A DNA stretch of 64,000 nucleotides. Origin: Clostridia bacterium (GTDB taxonomy: Bacteria > Bacillota > Clostridia > Christensenellales > Aristaeellaceae). The notes under the pieces are model-generated. The model searched no databases, was not told where the DNA came from, and saw nothing but the letters and a program-made list of their open reading frames with translations. Positions 18,001 through 26,584 of the stretch are shown here, one piece after another (position 1 is the first letter of the stretch; every line of letters begins with the position of its first letter). Where the stretch lies: the NCBI GenBank assembly GCA_017532155.1, contig JAFXJP010000014.1, positions 1 to 64,000 on the forward strand, written 5' to 3'. A program made the translations under genes and the position numbers.

Positions 18001-18836
18001 AGGGCGGCACATGGACAAAGGTTATCTATAACGATAAAACGGGCTATGTGATGACCACTTTCCTGACGTTCCTTGAAAGCGCGCCCGCCGAAACGCCGGA
18101 CGATGACAAGGAAGAAGCGGCGCAGATGGCGCAGGTGACGACCGAAAAGGGCTCGCTGAATCTGCGCAAGCGCGCGTCGAGCAGCGCGACCATCCTGACA
18201 ACCATTCCGCAGTATGCATACATTCAGGTGATCAGCCGCGAAGGCAGCTGGACGAAGGTCACCTTCGACGGCTATACGGGCTATGTGATGACCAGCTTCC
18301 TCACCTTTGTCAGCGGCTCGGTCACGCCCGGCGTGCCTGATGATACAGGCGAAACGCCCTGGGCACGCGTGACGACGGAATCGGGCTCGCTGAATCTGCG
18401 TGCCAAGGGTTCCAGCGGCGCCAAAATACTGGATACCATCCCGCGTCATGAGATTATCCCCGTGCTGGAAAAGGGCAGCGTATGGTCCAAGGTGGAATAC
18501 GATGGCACGACCGGCTATGTGAAAAATTCCTTCCTTACTTTCCTCAGCACTCATCCCGATGCGGGCAAGGAAGAGGACAAGGAAGAGGAAAGCAAGCCTG
18601 ATCCCGATAAGGCGCTGGATGACACGCTGATTGATCTGGACAAGCCCACGGTGGCCAAGGCGCTTCCCTCGGGCGCCAGCACCAAGCTGTACAAGGGCTG
18701 CAGCAAGGAAGCGGCGGAGCTTGCCACAATCCTGCGCGGCGAGTATGTAGTTGTTTTGTCGCAGGGCGAGGATTGGTGCTGTGTGGAATATGAAGGCACG
18801 ATGGGTTATTTGCCCACGGAGCTGCTGGGGCTGTAA
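15060..18836 (+). CDS. Giant secreted SpoIID-domain protein with about ten SH3-like repeats
   Basis: 1258 aa from ATG 15060 (GGAGG seven bases upstream; an ATG 45 bases earlier has no ribosome site). The signal peptide runs to about residue 32 (PAVRA-ED). The SpoIID/LytB-like domain (about 150-437) includes EYLYGVLPYEMG with the candidate catalytic Glu, ALKAQCVSARTY, and GHGTGLSQRGA. About ten bacterial SH3-like repeats of 60-80 residues follow (about 478-1258). Five of them (17390-18545) are near-identical, with the core GSLNLRK and ending GYVM-x3-FLTF, joined by acidic Pro/Thr linkers. SpoIID proteins are peptidoglycan lytic transglycosylases, and the SH3 array probably binds wall. The length far exceeds SpoIID itself (about 340 aa), so a vegetative wall role is as likely as a spore role. 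Confidence 0.85.
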   Translation: MRAFASKMKQILVMGLALCLLVTSAGLPAVRAEDLSVMTLSTDIADGTVRVFLSSLGNPTQLNLTVDGSYSLNFTKAKSFDRGSKLTVSFNASTGKLTLTSGGTTTDMGDGFTLYRHETDGVNGIRIAQARTNNPYPGDLQFIVKKTSSAYKLYTIAHVFIEEYLYGVLPYEMGASAPLEALKAQCVSARTYTARAMQGAAANIYDVVDTTNDQVYNGTPTGTDRCKQAVDETRGILAMNGTAYAATYYTASNGGQIDSVSNIWGSASYDYVRVKDDPFDLINENSQVRTVNVNKSGTQPSQSLNALLVAKAKTVFQAADATITKVHAITPHTPRYPIPSRLYTKLDFDVTASCDGESKRGTLTFDIFSELEAPLGMSINGDNNELWTVKETATGFAIQARRFGHGTGLSQRGAMKMGEMGYSFDEILAFYFEGCTLKRQTFYKTIASNLGASGDSYSTRVEAVALPDVSKAYGIVTLQQMDAEAALRMEANAGADVILGMPHGAVVHVYALKGDYYLAAFGETLGYVHKDALAVSGTLDGKSRSITTLESYGVVKNDDYLNLRAGAGTSHDILAQIPTGTVLPLFDINGDWAYTQYGRESGYVSMDYITKKDRYTGDADDGDALGAEVIAAGGVKMRTTASSTAYVAMDIPEGVIVKVKYNDGSWCEVYYAGVTGFVPTRALEMNSISVEEEEDKIGSGEQYAQVSSESTSLNMRDAASLSSNIIMEIPRGEVIIVTKEMGDWCAVRFRGMNGYCMTKYLTLGVADEDDPAVEVITARVTTESGSLNLRKSASKSAKILTTIPRNTVITVLERGEKWSQVKYNGKTGFVMNEFLTFGISEELPDSSTPSAPDTDNTTYKKAKVTTASGSLNLRKKASTSATILAQIPQYTVIDVLDIDGTWTKVEYKNKTGYVMSVFLTYMDEEAETPSAPVTPPAEEKDPAYARVTTESGSLNLRKKASTSAGIITTIPRHEVIEVISKGGTWTKVIYNDKTGYVMTTFLTFLESAPAETPDDDKEEAAQMAQVTTEKGSLNLRKRASSSATILTTIPQYAYIQVISREGSWTKVTFDGYTGYVMTSFLTFVSGSVTPGVPDDTGETPWARVTTESGSLNLRAKGSSGAKILDTIPRHEIIPVLEKGSVWSKVEYDGTTGYVKNSFLTFLSTHPDAGKEEDKEEESKPDPDKALDDTLIDLDKPTVAKALPSGASTKLYKGCSKEAAELATILRGEYVVVLSQGEDWCCVEYEGTMGYLPTELLGL

Positions 18837-19579
18837 TGGAGATTATTTTAAAGGATAAAGAACGAATAGACGACCTGCAGCGGGGCGGTCTGCGCGTGAT
18901 TCAGCGCGCAGACGCCTTTCGCTTTGGCACGGATGCGGTGCTGCTTGCGGATTTTGCCGCGCCGCGTCCGCGTGAGCGCGTGTGTGATCTGGGTACAGGC
19001 ACGGGAATCATCCCGCTGCTTTTGTATGGCAGACGAAAGGATATTACCGTCGATGCGGTGGAGATTCAGCCCGACATGGCGGACATGGCGCACAGATCCA
19101 TGCAGCTGAATGATCTGACGGAAAAAATTCGTGTGCATGCGGGCGATCTCAGGGAAATCCGTGCGCTTTTGCCGCATGCAAAATACGATTTGGTCACCTG
19201 CAATCCGCCCTATGGCAAGGCAGGCGGCACGCTGCTCAATCCTGATGAAAGCAAGCGCCTGGCCCGTCATGAGGATACCTGCCACATTGAGGATGTGGCG
19301 CAGGCGGCGCAGTGGCTATTGCGCAATGGCGGCAGGCTGTGCTGTGTGTTTCCGGCGCACCGGCTGCTGGAACTGTGCGATGCAATGCGGGCGAAAAAAA
19401 TAGAGCCCAAGCGCATACGCATGGTATGCTCAAGGGCGGATAAGGCGCCGAACCTGTGTCTGGTAGAGGGAAAGTTGGATGCCAGACCGGGGCTCCATAT
19501 GGAACCGACGCTGATTATTTATGACGAAAATGGGCAGTATACGCCGGAGCTGCGCGTGATTTACGGGCTGGACGGCTGA
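18836..19579 (+). CDS. TrmN6/YabB-like tRNA adenine-N6 methyltransferase
   Basis: 247 aa. A class I SAM fold: motif I DLGTGTGIIPLLL (about 51-63), acidic end of beta-2 at VEIQPDM, and motif IV NPPY (about 124-127), typical of N6-adenine methylases. The family modifies A37 of tRNA-Val(UAC) in E. coli; the exact substrate here is inferred. Its ATG overlaps the preceding TAA by one base, giving tight translational coupling to the SpoIID-SH3 gene. Its last 19 bases overlap the 3' end of the convergent araC-type gene. Confidence 0.85.
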   Translation: MEIILKDKERIDDLQRGGLRVIQRADAFRFGTDAVLLADFAAPRPRERVCDLGTGTGIIPLLLYGRRKDITVDAVEIQPDMADMAHRSMQLNDLTEKIRVHAGDLREIRALLPHAKYDLVTCNPPYGKAGGTLLNPDESKRLARHEDTCHIEDVAQAAQWLLRNGGRLCCVFPAHRLLELCDAMRAKKIEPKRIRMVCSRADKAPNLCLVEGKLDARPGLHMEPTLIIYDENGQYTPELRVIYGLDG

Positions 19580-20388
19580 GCGGTGCGGTGCGCATTGCAA
19601 TACTGCGTGGGTGTTACGCCGTAGTACTGCTTAAATACACGATAGAAGGTGCGCGGGCACTCAAAGCCTGCGTTCATGGCGATTTCCAGCAGCGGTTGAT
19701 CGCTTTCCAGCATGGCGCGCGCGGCGTGCTGACAGCGCAGGGCGTTGATAAATGCGCCCGGCGGGCAGCCCAGCGTCTCATTGAATAAATGTGAAAAACG
19801 GCTTTTGCTGTAACCAAATTGCCTGGCCAGCGCCTCCATAGACAGATTGGACTGATAATTTTCCTGCAGGTAAATGAGCATGTCCTTCATCTGTGTCGTG
19901 CGGGTGCTGTTTTTTTGCGGAGACAAACCAACATTGGCTGTCAGAAGGCCCAGCAGCGTATAGCACAGGCCTTTTTTTGTTTCAACGTTATATTCTGTCC
20001 AGCCGTCGGAGAGCAATTCCAGCACTGTGCGCGTTCTAATGTCGTTGGTCAGATCATAAATGGGCTGATTAAAGGCGTGATCACGCAGCGTCTTTTGCAT
20101 GGAGGGTACAAAAGACAAGGGGATGATGATGATGGTCTCACGGTTGCTCTCATCGCTCTGATAGCGATGCACGGTATAGGAGGAGGCAATCATCAGCTGA
20201 TTTTCCTGTACGATGTATTTTTGATCGTCCAGATAGACTGTCAGAGAACCCTGCGTGACATGTACCAGCTCAATGGAAGAATGAAAATGCGGCTTGCAGC
20301 GGTTGTCGCTTGATTGCCACAGATCAGGCAGCGGCGTTTCATCGCGATTGCGCTCATAGCGTTGGGCCAATGCGGGCTGCGAACTCAT
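19561..20388 (-). CDS. AraC-family transcriptional regulator
   Basis: 275 aa, ATG at 20388 with AAAGGAGG upstream. An N-terminal cupin sensor domain (about 30-130, with KPHFHSSIELVHVTQGSLTV) precedes two helix-turn-helix motifs (about 172-268, including LARQFGYSKSRFSHLF and AMNAGFECPRTFYRVFK). Such proteins typically sense a small metabolite, often a sugar. No sugar gene adjoins it, so the target is unknown. It is monocistronic, behind the mnmE terminator. A TAAAAT-like -10 lies about 50 bases upstream without a clear -35. Confidence 0.88.
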   Translation of the reverse strand: MSSQPALAQRYERNRDETPLPDLWQSSDNRCKPHFHSSIELVHVTQGSLTVYLDDQKYIVQENQLMIASSYTVHRYQSDESNRETIIIIPLSFVPSMQKTLRDHAFNQPIYDLTNDIRTRTVLELLSDGWTEYNVETKKGLCYTLLGLLTANVGLSPQKNSTRTTQMKDMLIYLQENYQSNLSMEALARQFGYSKSRFSHLFNETLGCPPGAFINALRCQHAARAMLESDQPLLEIAMNAGFECPRTFYRVFKQYYGVTPTQYCNAHRTAQPSSP

Positions 20389-20438
20389 GCGGCATCCTCC
20401 TTTGGTGACATTTTACGCTATTTTATCATGTTTACGCG

Positions 20439-20471
20439 CAAAAAAAAAGAGGCTTTTTTAACCTCTTTTTT
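20439..20471 (-). terminator. Rho-independent terminator after mnmE
   Basis: AAAAAAGAGG on the minus strand pairs with CCTCTTTTTTT around a short A/T loop. It directly follows the mnmE stop and ends the yybS-mnmE operon. Confidence 0.85.
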
Positions 20472-20476
20472 GTGAT

Positions 20477-21811
20477 TTATTTACCTACGCAGAAGCGGGA
20501 GAACACGCTGTCGAGCAGCTTTTCATCCACACGGTCGCCGGTGACCTCACCCAGCGTTTCCAGCGCGGTGTGCAGATCAATAGCGGCAAGATCCAGCGGC
20601 TCGCCGTTTTCCAGCGCGATGGCGGCGGAGAGCAGATGCTCGGCGGCCTTGCGCGCCAGACGCATGTGCCGCTCGCTGGTCAGGGGCAATTCACTGGGAA
20701 TGCCGGCTTTTTCACTGAGAAGCGCGCGCACAGCGTCTATATTTTTGCCTGTGGCGGCGGAGATTTTCAGTGCGCCGGGCAGCGAAAACGCCTCGCCCAG
20801 ATCGCATTTGTTGAGGATAATCTGGCGGGGGCAGGTCGCAGTTTCCTGCAGAAGCGCTTCATCCTCTGCGCTCAGCGGCTGCGAAGCATCCAGCAGCAAA
20901 AGCACCAGATCTGCATTTTTAATGGCGCTGCGGGCACGGTCAATGCCGATTGATTCTACCGTATCCGCCTCTTCGCGGATGCCGGCGGTATCAGAAAGAT
21001 TGACGCGCAGGCCGCCTATCAGCAGGCTGCCGCGCACGATATCGCGCGTGGTGCCGGGGATGCTGGTAACAATGGCACGGTCCTCGCACAGCAGCGCGTT
21101 GAGCAGCGAGCTTTTGCCTACATTGGGCTGGCCGCACAGCGCCACCTCAAAACCGGTATCCAATAGCCTTGCAGCGCGCTCATTACAGGCGGCGAGCAGC
21201 TTTTCGGCCAAAGCGCGGGATTTCACTGCCGTTTCGCCGGCGGCCTCGTCTTCTTCGATCTCCTCGGGATAGTCAAGCGCCGCAGTGACGCCAGCCAGCA
21301 GATCGGTCACATCTTCCTGCAGCGCGCGGATGAAGGCGCTCACGCCGCCTGTCAATTGCCTGACGGCGGCACGGGAGGCCAATTCCCCCTGCGCGCCGAT
21401 CAGATCCATCACGGCTTCAGCGCGGCTCAGATCGATGCGCCCGTTCAAAAAGGCGCGGCGCGTAAATTCGCCGGGTTCGGCAGGGCGCACATCGATTTTA
21501 TACAGCGCTTCCAGCACCTGATGCGCCACCTGATCGCCGCCGTGGGTATGAAATTCCACCACGTCCTCGCGCGTGTAGGAGCGCGGGGCGAGCATCAGTA
21601 CCGCCATGCACTCGTCAATGAGCGCATCGCCGTCGTAGATGCGACCAAAGAGCATACGGTGAGATTCTACCGTCTGCTTGCCGGCAGGCTTGAAAAGCAC
21701 ATCAAAAGCAGCGCGCGCGCCGCTGCCGCTGACGCGCACGATGGCTATGCCGCCGCGGCCGGGCGGAGTGGCCAGCGCGGCGATGGTGTCATTCTGATAG
21801 AGTGAAATCAT
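20477..21811 (-). CDS. mnmE: tRNA modification GTPase MnmE
   Basis: 444 aa. With MnmG it installs (carboxymethyl)aminomethyl groups on U34 of tRNAs. The N-terminal folate-binding domain (1-115) starts with DTIAALATPPGRGGIAIVRVSG. The G domain (about 215-375) has GQPNVGKSS (G1), DTAGI (G3) and NKCD (G4). The C-terminal helical domain ends with FCVGK, carrying the essential Cys. It is last in the operon yybS-rplI-dnaB-yhaM-mnmE, four bases after yhaM, with a weak ribosome site suggesting coupling. Confidence 0.97.
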   Translation of the reverse strand: MISLYQNDTIAALATPPGRGGIAIVRVSGSGARAAFDVLFKPAGKQTVESHRMLFGRIYDGDALIDECMAVLMLAPRSYTREDVVEFHTHGGDQVAHQVLEALYKIDVRPAEPGEFTRRAFLNGRIDLSRAEAVMDLIGAQGELASRAAVRQLTGGVSAFIRALQEDVTDLLAGVTAALDYPEEIEEDEAAGETAVKSRALAEKLLAACNERAARLLDTGFEVALCGQPNVGKSSLLNALLCEDRAIVTSIPGTTRDIVRGSLLIGGLRVNLSDTAGIREEADTVESIGIDRARSAIKNADLVLLLLDASQPLSAEDEALLQETATCPRQIILNKCDLGEAFSLPGALKISAATGKNIDAVRALLSEKAGIPSELPLTSERHMRLARKAAEHLLSAAIALENGEPLDLAAIDLHTALETLGEVTGDRVDEKLLDSVFSRFCVGK

Positions 21812-21814
21812 GGT

Positions 21815-22843
21815 TTACAGCAGCCCCTGATAGGCCGTATCCGCATCGGGACGGGGACGGCGCTCAGGCTTTTCCTCAATTTCGGCAGGGGTTTCGGAAA
21901 GATAACGGGGATGATACACGCGGCGATCCAGCGACCAGATGCGCTCAGAGAAAGCGCCGGCAGGCGTGCGCTGCAGGATACCGCCCATTTCGTTCATGCG
22001 GGCGTCCAATACATCCAGCCAGTGCAGCATTTCGGCTTCGGGGAACATGGGCGGACGCGGGCTGCCGAATTCGGCCTCGCCGTGATGGCTGATGACCATG
22101 TGCTCCAGCAGCAGCACATATTCATTATCCGCTTCGATGCCGGCGCGGCGGGCAGCTTCTGCCACCTGAGATACGCCATGCACCAGATGGCCCAGCAACA
22201 GGCCCACGGTGGTGTAATCGTTCACATTGCCCGCTTCGTCGGATTTCATTTCACGGATTTTGCTCAGATCGTGCGCGATGACGCCGGCAAACAGCAGATC
22301 AGCGTCCAGCCAGGGATATACCGTGAGGATGGCGTGCGCGCCCTTGAGCATGGTGGTGGTGTGATGAAGCAGGCCGCTGCGCTCGGCGTGGTGGAGCTTC
22401 TGCGCGGCGGGGAAATATTCAAGCTCGGCGCCCGCCATGCTGAGCAGCTCCAGAATGACCTTCTGCAGCACGGTGTTTTTCATATTGGCGATCGTCTCGT
22501 CAATCTGCGCGCGCATGTCCTTGGCGGGATAGGGTGCGCAGGGGATGAGCAGCGACAGGTCAACGTTATCGGCTTCCTCCGCGTCGCGCAGCTTATTGAT
22601 GCGCAGCTGCAGGCGACCGTTGTATTCCGTCACCAGCGCGCGCACCTTGACAATCGAGCCGGCCTTGGGCGGAGCATAAGCGCCATCCCAGAGCTTGGCG
22701 TTGATTTCGCCCGTGCGGTCGCACAGGTTCATATCCAGATAACGGCTGCCGTTGGAGGAGGCGCGCTGCTCGGCGGAACGCACCAGCAGGAAGCCTTCAA
22801 ATTTTTGATCTTTGGCAAAGGTTGCAACTGCGCTTTGATCCAT
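21815..22843 (-). CDS. yhaM: YhaM-type 3'-5' exoribonuclease (OB fold + HD domain)
   Basis: 342 aa. An N-terminal OB-fold (about 15-95) matches the nucleic-acid-binding module of YhaM (LRINKLRDAEE). An HD domain (about 155-300) follows, with LLHHT, the metal-binding HD in VIAHDLSKI, and HMVISHHGE. In Bacillus YhaM trims RNA and DNA 3' ends. A C-terminal charged tail ends the protein. The gene sits between dnaB and mnmE. Confidence 0.87.
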   Translation of the reverse strand: MDQSAVATFAKDQKFEGFLLVRSAEQRASSNGSRYLDMNLCDRTGEINAKLWDGAYAPPKAGSIVKVRALVTEYNGRLQLRINKLRDAEEADNVDLSLLIPCAPYPAKDMRAQIDETIANMKNTVLQKVILELLSMAGAELEYFPAAQKLHHAERSGLLHHTTTMLKGAHAILTVYPWLDADLLFAGVIAHDLSKIREMKSDEAGNVNDYTTVGLLLGHLVHGVSQVAEAARRAGIEADNEYVLLLEHMVISHHGEAEFGSPRPPMFPEAEMLHWLDVLDARMNEMGGILQRTPAGAFSERIWSLDRRVYHPRYLSETPAEIEEKPERRPRPDADTAYQGLL

Positions 22844-22878
22844 AGGGTGATTGCTCCGTTCTTTGATTACATTCTAAT

Positions 22879-24240
22879 TTACATGGGGGCATCTTCGGTG
22901 TACATATCTTCAAAGAGGGTGTATTCGCTCAGCCAGTTGAGCTTGACCGTGCCCAGTGCGCCGTTACGCTGCTTGGCCACGATGACCTCGGCGGTGTTTG
23001 TTTCAGCGCTGGTTTGATCATAATACGCCTCGCGGTGCAGGAACATAACAACGTCGGCGTCCTGCTCGATAGAGCCCGAGTCGCGCAGGTCGCTCAGCAT
23101 GGGCTTTTTCACCTGACGCTGGGTGTTGGCGCGGCTCAGCTGCGCGCAGGCGATGATGGGAATCTTCAATTCCAGCGCGATGGCCTTGAGACGGCGGGAA
23201 ATCTCACTGACTTCCTGCTGGCGGTTTTCCACCTTGCCGTCTGCGCCCATCAACTGCAGATAGTCGATGATCACCAGATCCAGGCCCTTTTCCATCATGA
23301 TGCGGCGTACGCGCGAGCGCATCTGCAAGGGCGTGATGCCCGAGGTGTCGTCGATGTAGACCTTTTCATTGGACAGGGGATTGACGGTCTGCGCGAGCTT
23401 GACCCATTCCTTGTCGCGCAAGGTGCCCGAGCGCACGTGCTGCATGTTGACTCTGGCATCGCCGCACAAAAGGCGCATGGCAATCTGCTCGCGCGGCATT
23501 TCCAGCGAGAAGATGGCTACGCCATAGCCCTTGCGCGCGGCGGCGGCCGCCATGTTCAGCGCGATGGACGTTTTACCCATGCTGGGACGGGCGCCCATGA
23601 TGATCAGTTCGCCCGCATGAAAGCCTGTCAGCAGTTGGTCCAGCTGCGTAAAGCCCGAGGTTACGCCGGAAACGCGGCCCTGGAGCTTCGCCAATTCTTC
23701 AATCTGCGCGTAGGTGTTATACAATACCTCGCGGATATGCACCAGCTGCTCGCCGCCGGTACGACGCATGACGATGTCAAAGATCGCCTTTTCGGCATAG
23801 CTGAGAATATCCTTGAGCTCCATCTGCTGCTCATAGCTGTTGCGGCTGATGGCGCTTGCAGCCTGGATGAGGCGGCGCAGGGTGGATTTTTCCAGCACGA
23901 TGGAAATGTAATACTGCACATTCGCCGTGGTGGGCACGTACTGCAGTAATTCCACCAGATAGCTGGAGCCGCCGATGCCGGCCAAAGTGCCGCGGCGAGA
24001 AAGCTCCGCGTCCACTGTCACCAGGTCAACGGCGGTGCTCTGCGTGGCCAGCGCGCGAATGGCTTCAAAGAGGGCACGGTGCGCAGGGACGTAAAAATCG
24101 TCCTCCTGCATCATTTCCATGGCGATGGAAACGGCTTTGCTGTCCTGCAAAAGCGCGCCTAAAACAGACCGTTCTGCCTCGATGCTTTGCGGCGGGACGG
24201 CGCTGAAGGCGGCGGGATAGGCAGATTGCTGCTCGCTCAC
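22879..24240 (-). CDS. dnaB: Replicative DNA helicase DnaB (DnaC of Bacillus)
   Basis: 453 aa, GTG start at 24240 with AGGAGG inside the rplI end. The N-terminal domain (about 15-120) begins PQSIEAERSVLGALL. The RecA-type helicase core has Walker A GARPSMGKTS (about 215-224), Walker B LVIIDYLQLM, and the SIEQDADVVMFLHRE sensor. It is the hexameric 5'-3' helicase of the replication fork. The rplI-dnaB arrangement is conserved in Firmicutes. Confidence 0.97.
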   Translation of the reverse strand: MSEQQSAYPAAFSAVPPQSIEAERSVLGALLQDSKAVSIAMEMMQEDDFYVPAHRALFEAIRALATQSTAVDLVTVDAELSRRGTLAGIGGSSYLVELLQYVPTTANVQYYISIVLEKSTLRRLIQAASAISRNSYEQQMELKDILSYAEKAIFDIVMRRTGGEQLVHIREVLYNTYAQIEELAKLQGRVSGVTSGFTQLDQLLTGFHAGELIIMGARPSMGKTSIALNMAAAAARKGYGVAIFSLEMPREQIAMRLLCGDARVNMQHVRSGTLRDKEWVKLAQTVNPLSNEKVYIDDTSGITPLQMRSRVRRIMMEKGLDLVIIDYLQLMGADGKVENRQQEVSEISRRLKAIALELKIPIIACAQLSRANTQRQVKKPMLSDLRDSGSIEQDADVVMFLHREAYYDQTSAETNTAEVIVAKQRNGALGTVKLNWLSEYTLFEDMYTEDAPM

Positions 24241-24244
24241 GCGA

Positions 24245-24700
24245 TCAAGCCTCCTGAATGTTCTTGACTCTGAGGGTCATCTTGGCGGTGATGTTGGGAT
24301 AGACGTGGACGATCATTTCATAGTCGCCCAGCGCGCGGACGGCGGACTTGATATCGATCTTTTTCTTGTCGATCTCCACTTCATAGCGGGCGTTCATGGC
24401 CTCGGCTACTTCGGCGCTGGTGATCGAGCCGTACAGACGGCCCTTATCGCCGCACTTGGCCTTGAGCTCCACCACCTTGCCGGCCAGTTTGCTGGCAATC
24501 TTTTCGGCGGCGGCACGGCGCTCGGCTTCCAGCTTGCGGGCGGCTTCGCGCTTGCGCTCTACCACGGCAATCGCCTGGGGCGTAGCTTCCATGGCCCATT
24601 TGCGGGGATAGAGAAAATTACGGGCATAGCCGTCGCTGACGTTGACGATATCGTCCTTTTTACCGATGTCCTTGACATCGCAAAGCAGAATGACTTTCAT
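24245..24700 (-). CDS. rplI: 50S ribosomal protein bL9
   Basis: 151 aa, the standard length. The N-terminal domain MKVILLCDVKDIGKKDDIVNV..GYARNFL carries the L9 signature. A long connecting helix (about 48-78, rich in Ala, Glu, Arg) and the C-terminal domain (about 80-148, GRLYGSITSAEV) follow. It binds 23S rRNA near L1 and helps frame maintenance. It starts five bases after yybS. Confidence 0.97.
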   Translation of the reverse strand: MKVILLCDVKDIGKKDDIVNVSDGYARNFLYPRKWAMEATPQAIAVVERKREAARKLEAERRAAAEKIASKLAGKVVELKAKCGDKGRLYGSITSAEVAEAMNARYEVEIDKKKIDIKSAVRALGDYEMIVHVYPNITAKMTLRVKNIQEA

Positions 24701-24705
24701 TTGAA

Positions 24706-25827
24706 TTACTCCTCTCTATTGGTACGCGGCGCAAGCGGGGGCCTGAGGCCGCGGGCGTCTGTGATTTGATCGAGGATGCCGAAGATGATCAGCACCGTTT
24801 GCATAAAGGAAAGCGTCATGGATGCTACAATCAGCGCGACGCGCCAGAATTTGCTGGTACCGCGCTGCTTTTGCGTATAGTGGATGGCGGCCAGGCCCTG
24901 CAGGGAATAGCACACCGCGAACACCTGCCACATCAGCGCGCCGATGAGCAGCATGGTTTCGTTCATGGCAATCCGGATCAGCAGATAACCCAGGCCCAGA
25001 ATGCCGATGCGAATGCCCCAGGGACGCGGGATGTGCCAGCGGCTGAGCGGCGGCATATCAAGGTCCGGGATGTCCTGCTCGGGCTCGTTGAGGCGCACGG
25101 CACGGCGGTGACGGCTGCGCTGGCCATAGTGGACGCCAAAGCCCAGTCCCATCACGCCGCTGAGCACGCTGCCCGATACCAGCAAGGAGGGCATCAGCGA
25201 CTGCAGCTGCATGGAGATCAGCGAGCGGATCTGGCTGAGCAGCTCGGTGACAGCCTCCTGCGAGAAATAGAAGCTGCCGTCTTCCAGCACCGTGAAGGCG
25301 GTGTCCTTCATTGCGGCGGGCACGCCGAGCAAGCCCGAGGTGCAGAAAACATACAGCATGCTGTCGCGCATCGGCGAATCATTCACGAAGTTGGCTACGG
25401 CATTGGCAGCAGTTTCATACAGCGTGAAATTGGTGGCACGCTGAAGCAATACGAAAATCAGAATCTGTGCGGTAAACAGCGCGCCAATCACCATCAAAAG
25501 CACCTGCCAGAATGGCTGACGCTTATAGACGCCGTAGGTGAAGACGGCGAGCATGGGCAGGATGTACAGCGCGCCATAGAGCAATAGCGTTGTGCCGCCC
25601 GAGGTGAGCAAGGCGATCAGCAGCATCAGCGTGCAGGCGGCCATCGGCAGAAAGCCCGCGATCAGTCCTGTCATCATCAGATAGACGGGCATCAGCATCA
25701 GCGTGACAGACGCTACATTGACAGATGGAAAAGCAGCAAGCTGACAGAAAAGCAGCAGCAGGATGCATAGAACACAGCTGGTAATGGCTGCGCGCAGCGT
25801 TGTGTACGTGGTCAGACCTCGACGCAT
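24706..25827 (-). CDS. YybS-family (DUF2232) membrane protein
   Basis: 373 aa, ATG at 25827 with AAAGGAG upstream. About eight hydrophobic segments span residues 10-190 and 215-360, broken by a hydrophilic stretch at about 235-275. The family (YybS, DUF2232) resembles substrate-binding components of ECF-like transporters and habitually precedes rplI in Firmicutes. Its function is unknown. It is the first gene of its operon, just downstream of the promoter at 25875-25903. Confidence 0.8.
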   Translation of the reverse strand: MRRGLTTYTTLRAAITSCVLCILLLLFCQLAAFPSVNVASVTLMLMPVYLMMTGLIAGFLPMAACTLMLLIALLTSGGTTLLLYGALYILPMLAVFTYGVYKRQPFWQVLLMVIGALFTAQILIFVLLQRATNFTLYETAANAVANFVNDSPMRDSMLYVFCTSGLLGVPAAMKDTAFTVLEDGSFYFSQEAVTELLSQIRSLISMQLQSLMPSLLVSGSVLSGVMGLGFGVHYGQRSRHRRAVRLNEPEQDIPDLDMPPLSRWHIPRPWGIRIGILGLGYLLIRIAMNETMLLIGALMWQVFAVCYSLQGLAAIHYTQKQRGTSKFWRVALIVASMTLSFMQTVLIIFGILDQITDARGLRPPLAPRTNREE

Positions 25828-25874
25828 GTTTTTCTCCTTTGAGAGCGTTTGGGGCCGATAATTCCCCTCATTAT

Positions 25875-25903
25875 ATTGTAAAGCAAGGGAGATTATTTGT
25901 CAA
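25875..25903 (-). promoter_or_regulatory. Sigma-A promoter of the yybS-rplI-dnaB-yhaM-mnmE operon
   Basis: Minus strand: perfect TTGACA (25898-25903), 17-base spacer, TACAAT (25875-25880), 47 bases ahead of yybS. Repeat copy B begins 20 bases upstream of the -35. Confidence 0.88.
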
Positions 25904-25922
25904 TGGAAACGCGGCGAAGGGG

Positions 25923-26584
25923 AGGGGGAGGACGGTACTTTCTTTGAGTCAAAGAAAGTACCAAAGAAACCAGTCGTTTATGCTTATTGGCTGCGTTATT
26001 GTCGCGGCAGTTGGTTGAAAAAGACGGAGAATCTCAGGGATTCGAGCAAGCTCGATCCCGTGATCTTCTCCGTCTTTTCCAGTTTGCTTCGCAAACCCGC
26101 GGAGCTGCGCTCTGCGGACTGCCGCTTTGGTACGGGATGCGTTTGATCCGCCATTTTGTTGCGGCAAAATGAGCAGGGAAGGGTACGCCGCTGCGGCGGC
26201 GCGATAGTGTGGAAGCCCGCTCGTTTCGCCGCAGCGAAACGGCGGCCCTCCGCGAGCGCAACCACACAACAAACGCGGCAGGCCCGGACGGCACAGCCGT
26301 CCGGGCGCGCGAAGCGCGCAGAAAAAGGGCCTGGAAGATGGAGGGCAAGCTTGCTTGCAATCCAGATTCCAGACCCCTTTTTCGTATAGCCTGCCGAAAC
26401 AAGCCAACCCAAGACTGGTTTTCGGGAGGGTTTTAGGGGAACGGAATCCGCCGCTGCCCTTTGGCAGATGAAGGCGGATGTAGTTCCAATGAGGCACAGA
26501 GTGAAGTGAACTCTCGTTCACTTTACGACAATGCCGAATTGTGGACTGGCTTTTGCCTTCAAAAGCCGCCTCCCTAACGTCCCC
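25923..26584 (-). repeat. Structured intergenic repeat, copy B (inverted)
   Basis: Complete copy in the opposite orientation to A, C and D. Its 5' end (CGTCCCC on the plus strand, 26578-26584) abuts the rimI stop, and its 3' end (GGGGGAGGACG) abuts the yybS promoter. The end hairpins are 26548-26555/26560-26567 and 25934-25947/25949-25962. A hairpin at 26504-26511/26516-26523 occupies the position of copy A's 35-60 hairpin but is unrelated in sequence. The large AAAAAG...CTTTTT hairpins are at about 26019-26077 and 26322-26382. Constant linkers such as CACAATTCGGCATTGTCG and TGTGCCTCATTGGAACTAC are shared with A and C. Confidence 0.85.

Noticed and set aside
16430..18560. SH3 repeat array as separate tandem genes or a phage tail protein
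   Set aside because: One continuous frame with a signal peptide and SpoIID domain; no phage genes nearby.
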